Assembly: GCF_027857615.1 (NCBI RefSeq)
Contig: NZ_JAQIFT010000043.1
Span: 1 to 64,000, forward strand
Direction: 5' to 3'
Source: Holtiella tumoricola
GTDB taxonomy: Bacteria; Bacillota; Clostridia; Lachnospirales; Cellulosilyticaceae
Length of the DNA: 64,000 nt
Under the pieces are notes generated by a model that was not told where the DNA came from, did no database searches, and was given only the letters and a program-made list of their open reading frames with translations. Below are positions 25,019 to 33,335 of the stretch, in pieces; positions within the stretch are counted from its first letter, which is position 1, and the number at the start of each line of letters is the position of its first letter. The position numbers and the translations under genes were made by a program.

Positions 25019-26017
25019 ATGGAAAATAAAAAAAGAATTTTAACAGGTGATAGAACAACGGGTAGGCTACATTTGGGACATTATGTAGGAAGTTTGCAAA
25101 ACAGAGTGAAACTACAAAATGACTATGAAACTTTTATACTTTTAGCAGATATACAAGCATTAACAACTCATTTCAAGAATCCTAGTATGCTTAAGGATAG
25201 CATTTATCAGGTTGCAATAGATAATTTATCTGTAGGGTTAGACCCTAACAAAGTAACATTTGTACAACAATCTCAAATTGCTGCAATAGCAGAGTTAACT
25301 GTATTTTATTCAATGTTTGTACCAGTAAATGTACTCAGACATAATCCAACAGTTAAGGCAGAAGCAGCGCAGTATGGATATGATGATTTGACCTATGGAT
25401 TCTTAGGATACCCAGTAAGTCAAGCAGCGGATATTACATTTTGTCATGCTGATTTAGTACCTGTAGGGGAAGATCAATTGCCACATATGGAGTTGACAAG
25501 AAAGATAGTGAGGCGCTTTAATGATTTATATGGACATGGTGAATCAATATTAAGAGAGCCAGATGCTTTACTTAGTGAAACACCAAGATTTATTGGATTA
25601 GATGGTGGAAGTAAAATGGGTAAAAGTTTAGGTAATGCTATTTATCTTTCTGATTCACAAGAGGTGATTAAGCAGAAGATTAATGGAGCTGTTACAGATC
25701 CAAACCGTATTCGTATAACCGATTTAGGAAATCCGGATATTTGTAGTGTAAGCCAGTATCATAAAGCTTTTAATCCAGGAGAATATAATAATATATGTGA
25801 TATGTGTCGTAGTGGAAAAATAGGATGTGTAGCTTGTAAGAAGCAGCTAGGTAAGGCACTTAATGATATTCTTGAACCCGTTCAAACAAAGCGTGCTTAC
25901 TATGAAGAACATCTAGATGAAGTGAAAGAAATTGTTCAAACAGGAAGTGACAAGGCTAATCAAATAGGTAATGAAACTGTAAGACAGATAAAAGAAGCCA
26001 TGAACATTCATTTATAA
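25019..26017 (+). CDS. trpS: tryptophanyl-tRNA synthetase
   Basis: TrpRS is a class I synthetase charging tRNA-Trp. The HIGH-like motif is TGRLHLGHYVG near residue 15, and the KMSKS motif appears as SKMGKSLGN near residue 200. A four-Cys group (CDMCRSGKIGCVAC, about 260-275) near the C terminus may bind a metal. Start ATG 25019 follows AGGAG; an upstream in-frame start at 24974 overlaps the leader peptide and is not favoured. Regulation appears to be twofold: a T-box controlling transcription and a WWW leader peptide likely controlling translation. Confidence 0.95.
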   Translation: MENKKRILTGDRTTGRLHLGHYVGSLQNRVKLQNDYETFILLADIQALTTHFKNPSMLKDSIYQVAIDNLSVGLDPNKVTFVQQSQIAAIAELTVFYSMFVPVNVLRHNPTVKAEAAQYGYDDLTYGFLGYPVSQAADITFCHADLVPVGEDQLPHMELTRKIVRRFNDLYGHGESILREPDALLSETPRFIGLDGGSKMGKSLGNAIYLSDSQEVIKQKINGAVTDPNRIRITDLGNPDICSVSQYHKAFNPGEYNNICDMCRSGKIGCVACKKQLGKALNDILEPVQTKRAYYEEHLDEVKEIVQTGSDKANQIGNETVRQIKEAMNIHL

Positions 26018-26088
26018 TAAAGCTATATGTCATTAATACTATATTTTAATTGTGAATTGGGATAAAAGAAAATAGAGGTACTTTAAGT

Positions 26089-26391
26089 ATGATAAAAAAT
26101 GAGGAATTTATAGAAATCACCATGAAAACATTAAAAGGACTAGAATGGGGAGAAAGGGTTATAGTCAGTTCCTTTAAAAAAGATAGACATATTATGGTTA
26201 CGAAGAAAGAAGAAGGTTATGATGTAGTACAAGATGGATTTGAGAAGAGAAGCTATGAGAATGTTGATGAACAAAGCCTTATTAATCTTCTAGGCGTACT
26301 ACAACGTAAAGAATTTCCACGTAGTTTTAAACTATGGTTTAGTATTGAAAAGAATAAGCATGAGCAGTTGTCATTGATAGATTATTATTAA
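26089..26391 (+). CDS. hypothetical protein, 100 residues
   Basis: This small soluble protein is not recognised. It is rich in charged residues, has no signal peptide, and shows alternating strand-like segments (ERVIVSSFKKDRHIMVTKKEEGYDVV). ATG 26089 has GAGG about 12 bases upstream. It lies 71 bases after trpS with no terminator visible, so it may be read from the trpS transcript. No functional clue. Confidence 0.65.
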   Translation: MIKNEEFIEITMKTLKGLEWGERVIVSSFKKDRHIMVTKKEEGYDVVQDGFEKRSYENVDEQSLINLLGVLQRKEFPRSFKLWFSIEKNKHEQLSLIDYY

Positions 26392-26407
26392 TTATTAAAA
26401 ATAATCG

Positions 26408-26436
26408 TTGACATTATGTAAAATATATAATACAAT
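26408..26436 (+). promoter_or_regulatory. promoter of the NSS transporter leader
   Basis: TTGACA (26408-26413), exactly 17 bases, then TACAAT (26431-26436). This near-consensus sigma-A promoter is followed by the leader-peptide gene. Confidence 0.8.
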
Positions 26437-26467
26437 TTAAAACAATATTATTTATAGGAGAATAAAC

Positions 26468-26533
26468 ATGAACTTAACTATTACTTTCAACCAAGTAAAA
26501 TTTAATAACTTTTATTATGGCTATTATAGATAG
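26468..26533 (+). CDS. Phe/Tyr-rich leader peptide of the NSS transporter
   Basis: A 21-codon frame with ATAGGAG seven bases before its ATG begins MNLTITFN. It contains three Phe and four Tyr codons, with FYYGYYR right before the UAG stop. It starts about 25-30 bases after the predicted transcription start and ends at the base of the first of several alternative hairpins. Composition, position and ribosome site are those of an attenuator leader peptide sensing charged tRNA-Tyr (possibly also tRNA-Phe). Confidence 0.72.
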   Translation: MNLTITFNQVKFNNFYYGYYR

Positions 26534-26710
26534 GTTTGTATTTATGATATAGAGATCATCATAGATACAAACGTCAACAAAACGTTGTATCTATGATGGC
26601 TTACTTTGCGTGAGATAAGAGCAGGCCACATAGAAAAACTATGTGGCCTTTTGATATTACAAGACAAAAGCAGGCTACATAGAATTTACTATGAGGCCTG
26701 CTTTTTTATA
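26534..26710 (+). promoter_or_regulatory. transcription attenuator upstream of the NSS transporter
   Basis: Four hairpins compete. A (26534-26572) pairs GTTTGTAT..TATGAT with its complement. B (26557-26598) reuses the 3' arm of A, about 17 bp with one bulge. C (26624-26648) is GGCCACATAG/CTATGTGGCC followed by TTTT. D (26670-26701) is GCAGGCTACATAG/CTATGAGGCCTGC followed by TTTTTT, a full terminator. The 3' arm of B can pair with the 5' arm of C (CTATGATGGC with GCCACATAG, one bulge). The 3' arm of C can pair with the 5' arm of D with one G-U. A thus favours read-through and B favours termination. Confidence 0.68.
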
Positions 26711-26757
26711 TTTTTAAAAGTACTTCTATAGGTGATAAAAATATTGGGAGGATCGAG

Positions 26758-28071
26758 ATGAAAGAAAGAGAAAGCTTTTCAAACAAATTTGGATTTATTA
26801 TTTCTTGTGTAGGAGCAGCACTAGGGCTAGGGAATATATGGATGTTCTCTTATAGGTTAGGGGCATATGGAGGACCAGTATTTCTAATTCCATACTTTAT
26901 TTTCGTTTTTGTACTAGGATCAACAGGGCTTATTATCGAGTTTGCGTTTGGACGTCATTTCAAAGGCGGGTCTTATACAGGGATAAGAGAAGTCTTTAAA
27001 AGACGCAACTTTAAAGGTGGTAAAGTGGTTGGATTAATTCCACCAATTGGCCTTATGGGTGTATTAATGTTTTACAGTGTTGTTATTGGATGGATTTTAA
27101 AATACTTCTCAATGAGTGTAACAGGGGAGCTTATGCAGATTAATCCAGCTACATATTTTGATAGTTTTTCAGGAACTATGAGCAGTGTACCATACTTCTT
27201 TATTGCAATGCTTTTAACAGTTGTTATCGTATCTTTAGGGATTACAAAAGGAATCGAAAAATTAAATAAGTGGATTATGCCATTACTTTTTGTACTTTTC
27301 ATTGTATTAACCATTAGAGGTATTACATTACCTGGTGCTATGGAAGGGGTTAAATACTTAATGACTCCTGATTGGTCATACTTATTGAAGGTTGAGACAT
27401 GGGTTATGGCACTTGGGCAAGCATTCTTCACGGTTTCACTGAATGGTTGTGGAATGGTTGTATATGGTAGTTACATTAGTGAGAAATTTGATATTCCAAG
27501 TGCAGCATTTAGCACAGCTTTATTTGATACATTAGCAGCACTTTTAGCTTCATTTATGATTATGCCAGCTGTATTTGCATTTGGACTTGATCCAGCAGCA
27601 GGACCATCTTTACTTTTTATTACATTACCTCAAGTATTCCAAGCGATGCCATACGGTAATGTACTTAGTGGATTATTCTTCTTAAGTATTATTTTTGCAG
27701 CCATTTCATCATCTGTTAATATGTTAGAAGGTAGTATGGAAGCCTTCATGGCATGGACAAAAAAATCTCGTGTAGTAGCATGTGCAGTCATTGGAGGTAT
27801 AAGTTTTATACTAGCATTACCACTAGCAACAAATGGGGCATACTTTGGGAAATTTGCAGACCTTATAACAATTGTAGTATCACCAGTAGCAGCGCTTATT
27901 GTAGCAGGGGTGTTCTTCTACTTAGTGGATGGCAAAGAAATTTTAGGAGCAATTAATGAAGGGGCGAAACGTCCTCTCCCAGCTAAATTTATTCCTTTTG
28001 GAAAGTATGTTTTTGTAGGTGTAACGCTCGTTGTTATCGTATTAGGCATTGCATATGGAGGCATAGGCTGA
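26758..28071 (+). CDS. sodium-dependent amino acid transporter, NSS (SNF) family
   Basis: This is a sodium symporter of the neurotransmitter:sodium symporter family, about 437 residues with 11 predicted membrane helices. That is the size and topology known for the tyrosine transporter Tyt1 and similar bacterial members. TM1 has the unwound sodium/substrate site (GAALGLGNIWMFSYRLGAYGG), and TM6 shows the conserved ALGQAFFTVSLNGCGMVVYGSY region. GGGAGG precedes ATG 26758. The Phe/Tyr-rich leader peptide and attenuator upstream suggest aromatic amino acids, probably tyrosine, as substrate; this is inferred from regulation, not from the binding site. Confidence 0.88.
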   Translation: MKERESFSNKFGFIISCVGAALGLGNIWMFSYRLGAYGGPVFLIPYFIFVFVLGSTGLIIEFAFGRHFKGGSYTGIREVFKRRNFKGGKVVGLIPPIGLMGVLMFYSVVIGWILKYFSMSVTGELMQINPATYFDSFSGTMSSVPYFFIAMLLTVVIVSLGITKGIEKLNKWIMPLLFVLFIVLTIRGITLPGAMEGVKYLMTPDWSYLLKVETWVMALGQAFFTVSLNGCGMVVYGSYISEKFDIPSAAFSTALFDTLAALLASFMIMPAVFAFGLDPAAGPSLLFITLPQVFQAMPYGNVLSGLFFLSIIFAAISSSVNMLEGSMEAFMAWTKKSRVVACAVIGGISFILALPLATNGAYFGKFADLITIVVSPVAALIVAGVFFYLVDGKEILGAINEGAKRPLPAKFIPFGKYVFVGVTLVVIVLGIAYGGIG

Positions 28072-28121
28072 GATAATAGAACTAAGTTATATTTAATATA
28101 AACTTAGGGAGGGTGTGAGAT

Positions 28122-29060
28122 ATGCTCAGACGAATTAATCAAGAGATTTTAATGCTACAAGAAGAATATATTCATCCAGATCGAATTGCTAAGAAGATGA
28201 ATGAGGCTAAGAAATTGCTAGAAGATACACGTTATGAGTTACGTAGCTTAGAAAAAAGCTTAGTAAAAGAAAACTTAGATGTTGAAAAGATAGAAAAAGG
28301 GAGTCTTACTTCAATTTTTTATAAATGTTTAGGGCAACATCAGAAAAAAGTTGAGAAAGAAAAAGCAGAAGCATTAGCTGCTAAGCTAAAATATGATGCG
28401 TGTAAAATAAGAGAAGAAAACTTAGTCAAAGACATGAGTAAGCTCAGTAAAGAACACTATAAAATGTCAAAGATTCAAGAAGAAATAGATAAGTTGAAAG
28501 AGCAAAAACGTAATTTGGTGGAAAACTCAAATAGTGTAGAAAGTCAATTGATTCAAAAACTTAGACAAGAAATAGTAAGTCTAAAAAATGAGATTAAAGA
28601 AATTAATGAGGCGATTTCACCAGGTAGGTCAGCTACATATGCTTTGAATGATGCTTTAGATTTATTAAATTCAGCAGGGAGTTGGGGAACGTTTGATCTT
28701 CTAGGTGGAGACTTAATGGCAGATATGATGAAGCATAGTAAGATTGATCAAGCAAAAGGGCGTATATTAGAAGCTCAAACTTATCTTCAAAGACTACGTG
28801 TGGAGCTGCAAGATGTGAATATGCAAATTTATTCAAGTATAGAAGTATCTCAAGGTGCAGTACTTGCCGACTTCTTCTTTGATGGACTTATTGCTGACTG
28901 GTATATGCAATCTAAGATTAAACAATCAAAAGAAAATGTAGCAAAGATTTTTGGTGAGGTCACGCAAGTTGTCAATGCCCTCTCTAAGCAACTTAATGAA
29001 AAAGAAAAAAGCTTGCAAGAAAAAGAAAGAAAGATAGAAAGACTTATTGAGCAAGCATAA
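28122..29060 (+). CDS. coiled-coil protein of unknown function
   Basis: This 312-residue protein has long charged coiled-coil stretches (about residues 10-60, 75-160 and 215-312). They flank a Gly-rich, less charged centre, SAGSWGTFDLLGGDLMADMM near residue 186-205, which looks like a conserved structural or membrane-touching element. A similar short motif, FFFDGLIADWYM, recurs near 247-258. There is no signal peptide. ATG 28122 follows GGGAGGG. It is 50 bases downstream of the NSS transporter gene and ends before a bidirectional terminator. Function unknown. Confidence 0.72.
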   Translation: MLRRINQEILMLQEEYIHPDRIAKKMNEAKKLLEDTRYELRSLEKSLVKENLDVEKIEKGSLTSIFYKCLGQHQKKVEKEKAEALAAKLKYDACKIREENLVKDMSKLSKEHYKMSKIQEEIDKLKEQKRNLVENSNSVESQLIQKLRQEIVSLKNEIKEINEAISPGRSATYALNDALDLLNSAGSWGTFDLLGGDLMADMMKHSKIDQAKGRILEAQTYLQRLRVELQDVNMQIYSSIEVSQGAVLADFFFDGLIADWYMQSKIKQSKENVAKIFGEVTQVVNALSKQLNEKEKSLQEKERKIERLIEQA

Positions 29061-29095
29061 GTGATATAAAATAGATGAAAAGATTTTTGAGTTAT

Positions 29096-29137
29096 AAACA
29101 GGGCTAAGGATTTAATATTAAATCCTTAGCCCTGTTT
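29096..29137. terminator. bidirectional terminator between convergent genes
   Basis: A perfect 20-bp stem with a 2-base centre (core CAGGGCTAAGGATT/AATCCTTAGCCCTG) has T-rich flanks on both sides. It serves the coiled-coil gene on plus and the ZIP transporter on minus. Confidence 0.92.
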
Positions 29138-29139
29138 AT

Positions 29140-29922
29140 TTAAATAATTCCATTTACAGAGATAAAGCCCAATACAATACCTATAATGGCAAAGAGGGCA
29201 GGACGTCTGCCGTGGTGAAGTAAGATTGCTTGTGGAAGTACCTCACAAAAAGTAACGTAGAGCATAGCACCAGCTGCGAGAGCTAGAGAAACTGCAATAG
29301 GTAGGTCACCTACACCACCCAGAAGGGCTCCAATTAATCCACCAATTAAAGTAGGTGCACCAGAAAGAGAAGTAAGCCCAATTGCTTTCCACTTATTCAT
29401 TCCACCTTCGATAAGAGGAACCCCAATACTCATACCTTCAGGAATATTATGTAGGGCAATTAAGAAAGCAAGGGTAAGTCCCATGGTTGCATCATGAGAA
29501 GTAGCTGAGCCAATAGCCATGCCTTCAGGTAAATTATGTAGGGCAATAGCTGCAAACATAATAAAGCCAGAGCGTAGCATAGATTTTTCTTGGGATGTAG
29601 AAATTAAACCTTGCTGATGACGTAAGTCTTCAAGCTCAACGTGAGTTTCTTCTGTATGAGTAATATGGTCAATGACTGTATTGAGTGCTTGAACAACCAA
29701 GATACCTAGGAAGATAGAAACAGCAGTTATAAGAACAGAACTGAGTGAAAGTGCCTCAGGAATCAGATCAAAACAAACGATACTAAGCATAACACCCCCA
29801 GCAAAAGAGAGTAAAGAACTTAATGCTTTTTTTGAACTATTGCCAAAGAACATACCGATGATACCGCCGAGACCTGTTCCAATAATACCAGCGGCGCTGG
29901 CAACGAGAAGAGTTTTTAACAT
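29140..29922 (-). CDS. ZIP-family metal transporter
   Basis: A membrane importer for zinc or related divalent metals, 260 residues with eight predicted helices. The metal-binding helices TM4 and TM5 carry HNLPEGMAIG and HNIPEGMSIG, the ZIP signature. A His-bearing cytoplasmic loop (ITHTEETHVELEDLRHQQ) lies between TM3 and TM4. It is of the ZupT/GufA type and of normal length. The ATG is at 29922 on the minus strand with AGGAGG upstream. It stands alone, convergent with the coiled-coil gene and divergent from the phosphorylase gene. Confidence 0.9.
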   Translation of the reverse strand: MLKTLLVASAAGIIGTGLGGIIGMFFGNSSKKALSSLLSFAGGVMLSIVCFDLIPEALSLSSVLITAVSIFLGILVVQALNTVIDHITHTEETHVELEDLRHQQGLISTSQEKSMLRSGFIMFAAIALHNLPEGMAIGSATSHDATMGLTLAFLIALHNIPEGMSIGVPLIEGGMNKWKAIGLTSLSGAPTLIGGLIGALLGGVGDLPIAVSLALAAGAMLYVTFCEVLPQAILLHHGRRPALFAIIGIVLGFISVNGII

Positions 29923-30152
29923 ATGAAGCCTCCTTTGTTGATACGAACAATAAAACTAAGATTAATTTTATACTAGTTTTTAACTTTTTTAAATAAATCA
30001 TACTAATTATTTTTCAATTACTGATTAAAAGTTTGAGAGAAAATAGGAGAATGAAAAACAGATACCTGAAATGAAAAATGACTCATTATTTTACATAGAC
30101 CTTTTCTTTAAAATAAAGATAATAGAACAATAAAGTAAAAGGAGACTTGAAT

Positions 30153-33100
30153 ATGTTTGATAATAATAACCGATTTATGATAAATGATTATACAAATAAA
30201 CCTACGTTTGCTAGCTTCTTGCCAGGAATTAGTGGCTTAATGGGAACACCAATTTGGTGTTTCTATGTGAACCGTGGACAAGGAATTACTAGCTTTGGTG
30301 TAAAAGATAAAAATCATAGTATTATGGAGTTCCATGCAGCGCAACAAGCTTATCAAAATGTAAGTACAGTTGGATTTAGAACATTTTTAAAGATAGATAA
30401 TAACTACTATGAGCCATTTTACAATGAAGGGCCAGAAGCAGCAGATGCTCGTAGAAGTATGTTTATTGGCGCCAATGAAGTAGAAGTTGAAGAGGTAAAT
30501 AAGGAAAAAGGTATTCAAACGAATGTACTTTATTTCACATTACCAAACGAAGAAGTGGGTGGATTAGTACGTAAGGTGACATTAAAAAATATTAGTAATC
30601 AACCTTATACTTTAGATATTTTAGATGGTATGCCACAAGTTATCCCTTATGGTGTAGACTTAGGCGCTATGAAGATGATGGGGCAAACAGTTAAGGCATG
30701 GATGCAAGTACAAGATGTAGAAGCACATGTACCTTTTTATTCAGTACGTGCAAGTATGGAGGATTCAGCTGTAGTTAAAGAAGTTAAAGGGGGACATTTC
30801 TACCTTACAATGAGTGAGCAAGGTGCATTACTACCAGCTATTGTAGATACAGAAGTTGTATTCTTAGAAAATACTGCATTAACTAAACCTCTTGGCTTTA
30901 TGAATCAAGATAGAGAGACACTTTTAGCAACTAAACAAATGTGTCAAAACAATTTACCATGTGGCTTCTTTAGTAACCAAGCGACATTACAACCAGGTGA
31001 AGCTTATAGTTTCTATAGCTTAATTGGTCAAGTAGAGCAAAAAGAACAATTAGAGGTTTTAAGAGCAAAAATAGTAGATGGCAATTATTTTGAGAATAAA
31101 TATGAAGAAGCCAAACACCTGACAGAAGAAATCTGTGAAGTGATAGAAACAAAAACAGCTTCACCAGTCTTTGATGCATATTGTAAACAAACTTATTTAG
31201 ATAACGTATTACGTGGAGGTATGCCACTTCTATTAGGAGATAAAAATATTTATCATGTCTATTCACGTAAACATGGCGATACAGAAAGAGATTATAACTT
31301 CTTTAGTATGAGTCCAGAATTTTATTCCCAGGGAAATGCTAACTTTAGAGATGTGAATCAAAATAGACGATGTGATGTTTACTTTGCAGATTTTGTAAAA
31401 GACTATAACGTAAAAACTTTCTACAACCTCATTCAATTAGATGGATACAATCCATTAGGAGTACAAGGGGTGAACTATACTCTTACAGAAGAACAAGTAG
31501 AGAGTATTTTAAAAGAAATTAATGGAACAGAAGCAATAAGAGCACTTTTAACACAACCTTTTACTCTAGGAAGTGTATTAAAAGCGATTATGACAGAAAA
31601 TATTGCATTAAACGTTTCAAATGAAACCTTTATTGAATGCATTATGAAAGATGCTACATCACATGTTCAAGCTGTATTTGGCGAAGGGTACTGGACAGAT
31701 CACTGGACTTATAACTTAGATTTAGTAGAAAGCTTCCTTGGTATTTATCCAGAGAAAGAAAAAGAACTTCTTTTTGATGATAGATCTTATACTTATTTTG
31801 AAAGCGGTGCTACAGTTAGACCAAGAAAAGAACGTTATGTATTAACTGAAAATGGTGTAAGACAATACAATGCCATTGACCATAACATCAAAGAGCATGT
31901 AAGTCATAAAGAAGCTAGAGAAAATAACGGTGAGGGTAAAGTGTATACCTCTAACTTATTTGAGAAGATGATGATCTTAGCAACTAATAAATTTGCAGCC
32001 TTAGATCCATATGGTATGGGTATTGAGATGGAAGGTGGCAAACCAGGTTGGTATGATGCATTAAATGGTGTACCAGGCATCTTTGGTTCTTCTATGGCAG
32101 AGACTTATGAACTGTATCGCATGGTAGAGTTTATGCTAGGAAGTCTTAAATTAGGGACAGATGTGATTACATTACCTATAGAAGTGATGTCCTTTATTAG
32201 ATCTATTCAAGAGTCACTTGTTCGCTTCGAGGCAGGTAAATTATCAGATCTTGCTTATTGGGATCAAGTTAACGTAGCAAAAGAAGTGTATAGAGAAAAA
32301 ATCCTATGGGGAATTCAAGGTGACAAAGAGCAACTTACACTTTATGAGGTAGAAGTGATCTTAACATCATGGTTAGAAAAGTTACGCCAAGGTGTTGAAA
32401 GAGCTGTGGCTTATGGAGAAGGCTTATGTCCAACATACTTTACTTATGAAATGAGTGAGTATACAACAACAGAAGAGGGTATTGTACCAAGTAAGTTTGA
32501 CGTGGTGAAGATGCCTTACTTCTTAGAAGGACCAGTAAGATACCTAAAAATGGGTGAAGGTAGAAAAGAAGCAGCATCACTTCATGAGAAAGTTAAAGCA
32601 AGCGATTTATACGACCATAAGTTACAAATGTACAAAGTAAATGGTCCATTAAAAGATACGTCATTCGAAGTAGGGCGTGCAAAAGCCTTTACACCAGGTT
32701 GGTTAGAAAATGAATCTATTTGGTTACACATGGAATACAAATATTTACTTGAGCTATTAAGATCAGGTTTATATGAAGCATACTTTGAGTCACTTCAAAA
32801 TGCATTGGTACCATTCTTAAATCCAGAGATATATGGAAGAAGTATTTTAGAAAATTCATCTTTCATTGCAAGTAGTGCTAATCCAAATGAGAAAATCCAT
32901 GGCAGAGGATTTGTTGCTCGTTTAAGTGGTTCAACAGCTGAATTCTTACACATGTGGCAAGTGATGATGATTGGAGAAAATCCATTTACAGTAGAAGATG
33001 GCGTACTTATATTAAGTTTTGCACCAGCATTACCAGCTTATCTTGTTTCAGTAGATGAACCGGTAAAATGTAAGTTCTTAGGTGATATAGAAGTAAACTA

Positions 33101-33269
33101 TCATTTTAAAGAAGTAAAAGATATAATGCCAGGGTATACAACGATAGAGAAAATAGAACTTATATACAAAGATGGTAGATGTCATACTGTAGAAGCTAAT
33201 AAACTAAGTGGTGCATTAGCAGAAGATGTAAGAAATCATCACGTAACAAGTATTCATATTTATGCCTAA
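30153..33269 (+). CDS. glycoside phosphorylase-like protein (GH94/GH161-type clan, COG3459-like)
   Basis: This is a large cytoplasmic protein of 1038 residues without signal peptide. The architecture suggests an N-terminal beta-sandwich (about 20-330) followed by an (alpha/alpha)6 barrel, as in cellobiose phosphorylase relatives. Recognisable stretches are GDTERDYNFFSMSPEFYSQG and NFRDVNQNRRCDV near 380-410, and GYWTDHWTYNLDLVE near 512-526, where an Asp equivalent to the general acid is expected. The canonical GDWND motif of GH94 is absent, so the substrate may differ; a beta-1,3-glucan phosphorylase (GH161) is one option. It is followed by GH1, so it likely phosphorolyses or processes imported beta-gluco-oligosaccharides. 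ATG 30153 follows AAAGGAGA. Confidence 0.7.
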   Translation: MFDNNNRFMINDYTNKPTFASFLPGISGLMGTPIWCFYVNRGQGITSFGVKDKNHSIMEFHAAQQAYQNVSTVGFRTFLKIDNNYYEPFYNEGPEAADARRSMFIGANEVEVEEVNKEKGIQTNVLYFTLPNEEVGGLVRKVTLKNISNQPYTLDILDGMPQVIPYGVDLGAMKMMGQTVKAWMQVQDVEAHVPFYSVRASMEDSAVVKEVKGGHFYLTMSEQGALLPAIVDTEVVFLENTALTKPLGFMNQDRETLLATKQMCQNNLPCGFFSNQATLQPGEAYSFYSLIGQVEQKEQLEVLRAKIVDGNYFENKYEEAKHLTEEICEVIETKTASPVFDAYCKQTYLDNVLRGGMPLLLGDKNIYHVYSRKHGDTERDYNFFSMSPEFYSQGNANFRDVNQNRRCDVYFADFVKDYNVKTFYNLIQLDGYNPLGVQGVNYTLTEEQVESILKEINGTEAIRALLTQPFTLGSVLKAIMTENIALNVSNETFIECIMKDATSHVQAVFGEGYWTDHWTYNLDLVESFLGIYPEKEKELLFDDRSYTYFESGATVRPRKERYVLTENGVRQYNAIDHNIKEHVSHKEARENNGEGKVYTSNLFEKMMILATNKFAALDPYGMGIEMEGGKPGWYDALNGVPGIFGSSMAETYELYRMVEFMLGSLKLGTDVITLPIEVMSFIRSIQESLVRFEAGKLSDLAYWDQVNVAKEVYREKILWGIQGDKEQLTLYEVEVILTSWLEKLRQGVERAVAYGEGLCPTYFTYEMSEYTTTEEGIVPSKFDVVKMPYFLEGPVRYLKMGEGRKEAASLHEKVKASDLYDHKLQMYKVNGPLKDTSFEVGRAKAFTPGWLENESIWLHMEYKYLLELLRSGLYEAYFESLQNALVPFLNPEIYGRSILENSSFIASSANPNEKIHGRGFVARLSGSTAEFLHMWQVMMIGENPFTVEDGVLILSFAPALPAYLVSVDEPVKCKFLGDIEVNYHFKEVKDIMPGYTTIEKIELIYKDGRCHTVEANKLSGALAEDVRNHHVTSIHIYA

Positions 33270-33335
33270 GGATACACAGTAAATAATATAAATTAAATGA
33301 AATAGAAATTAAAAGCAAGAGATGGAGGCAAAATG

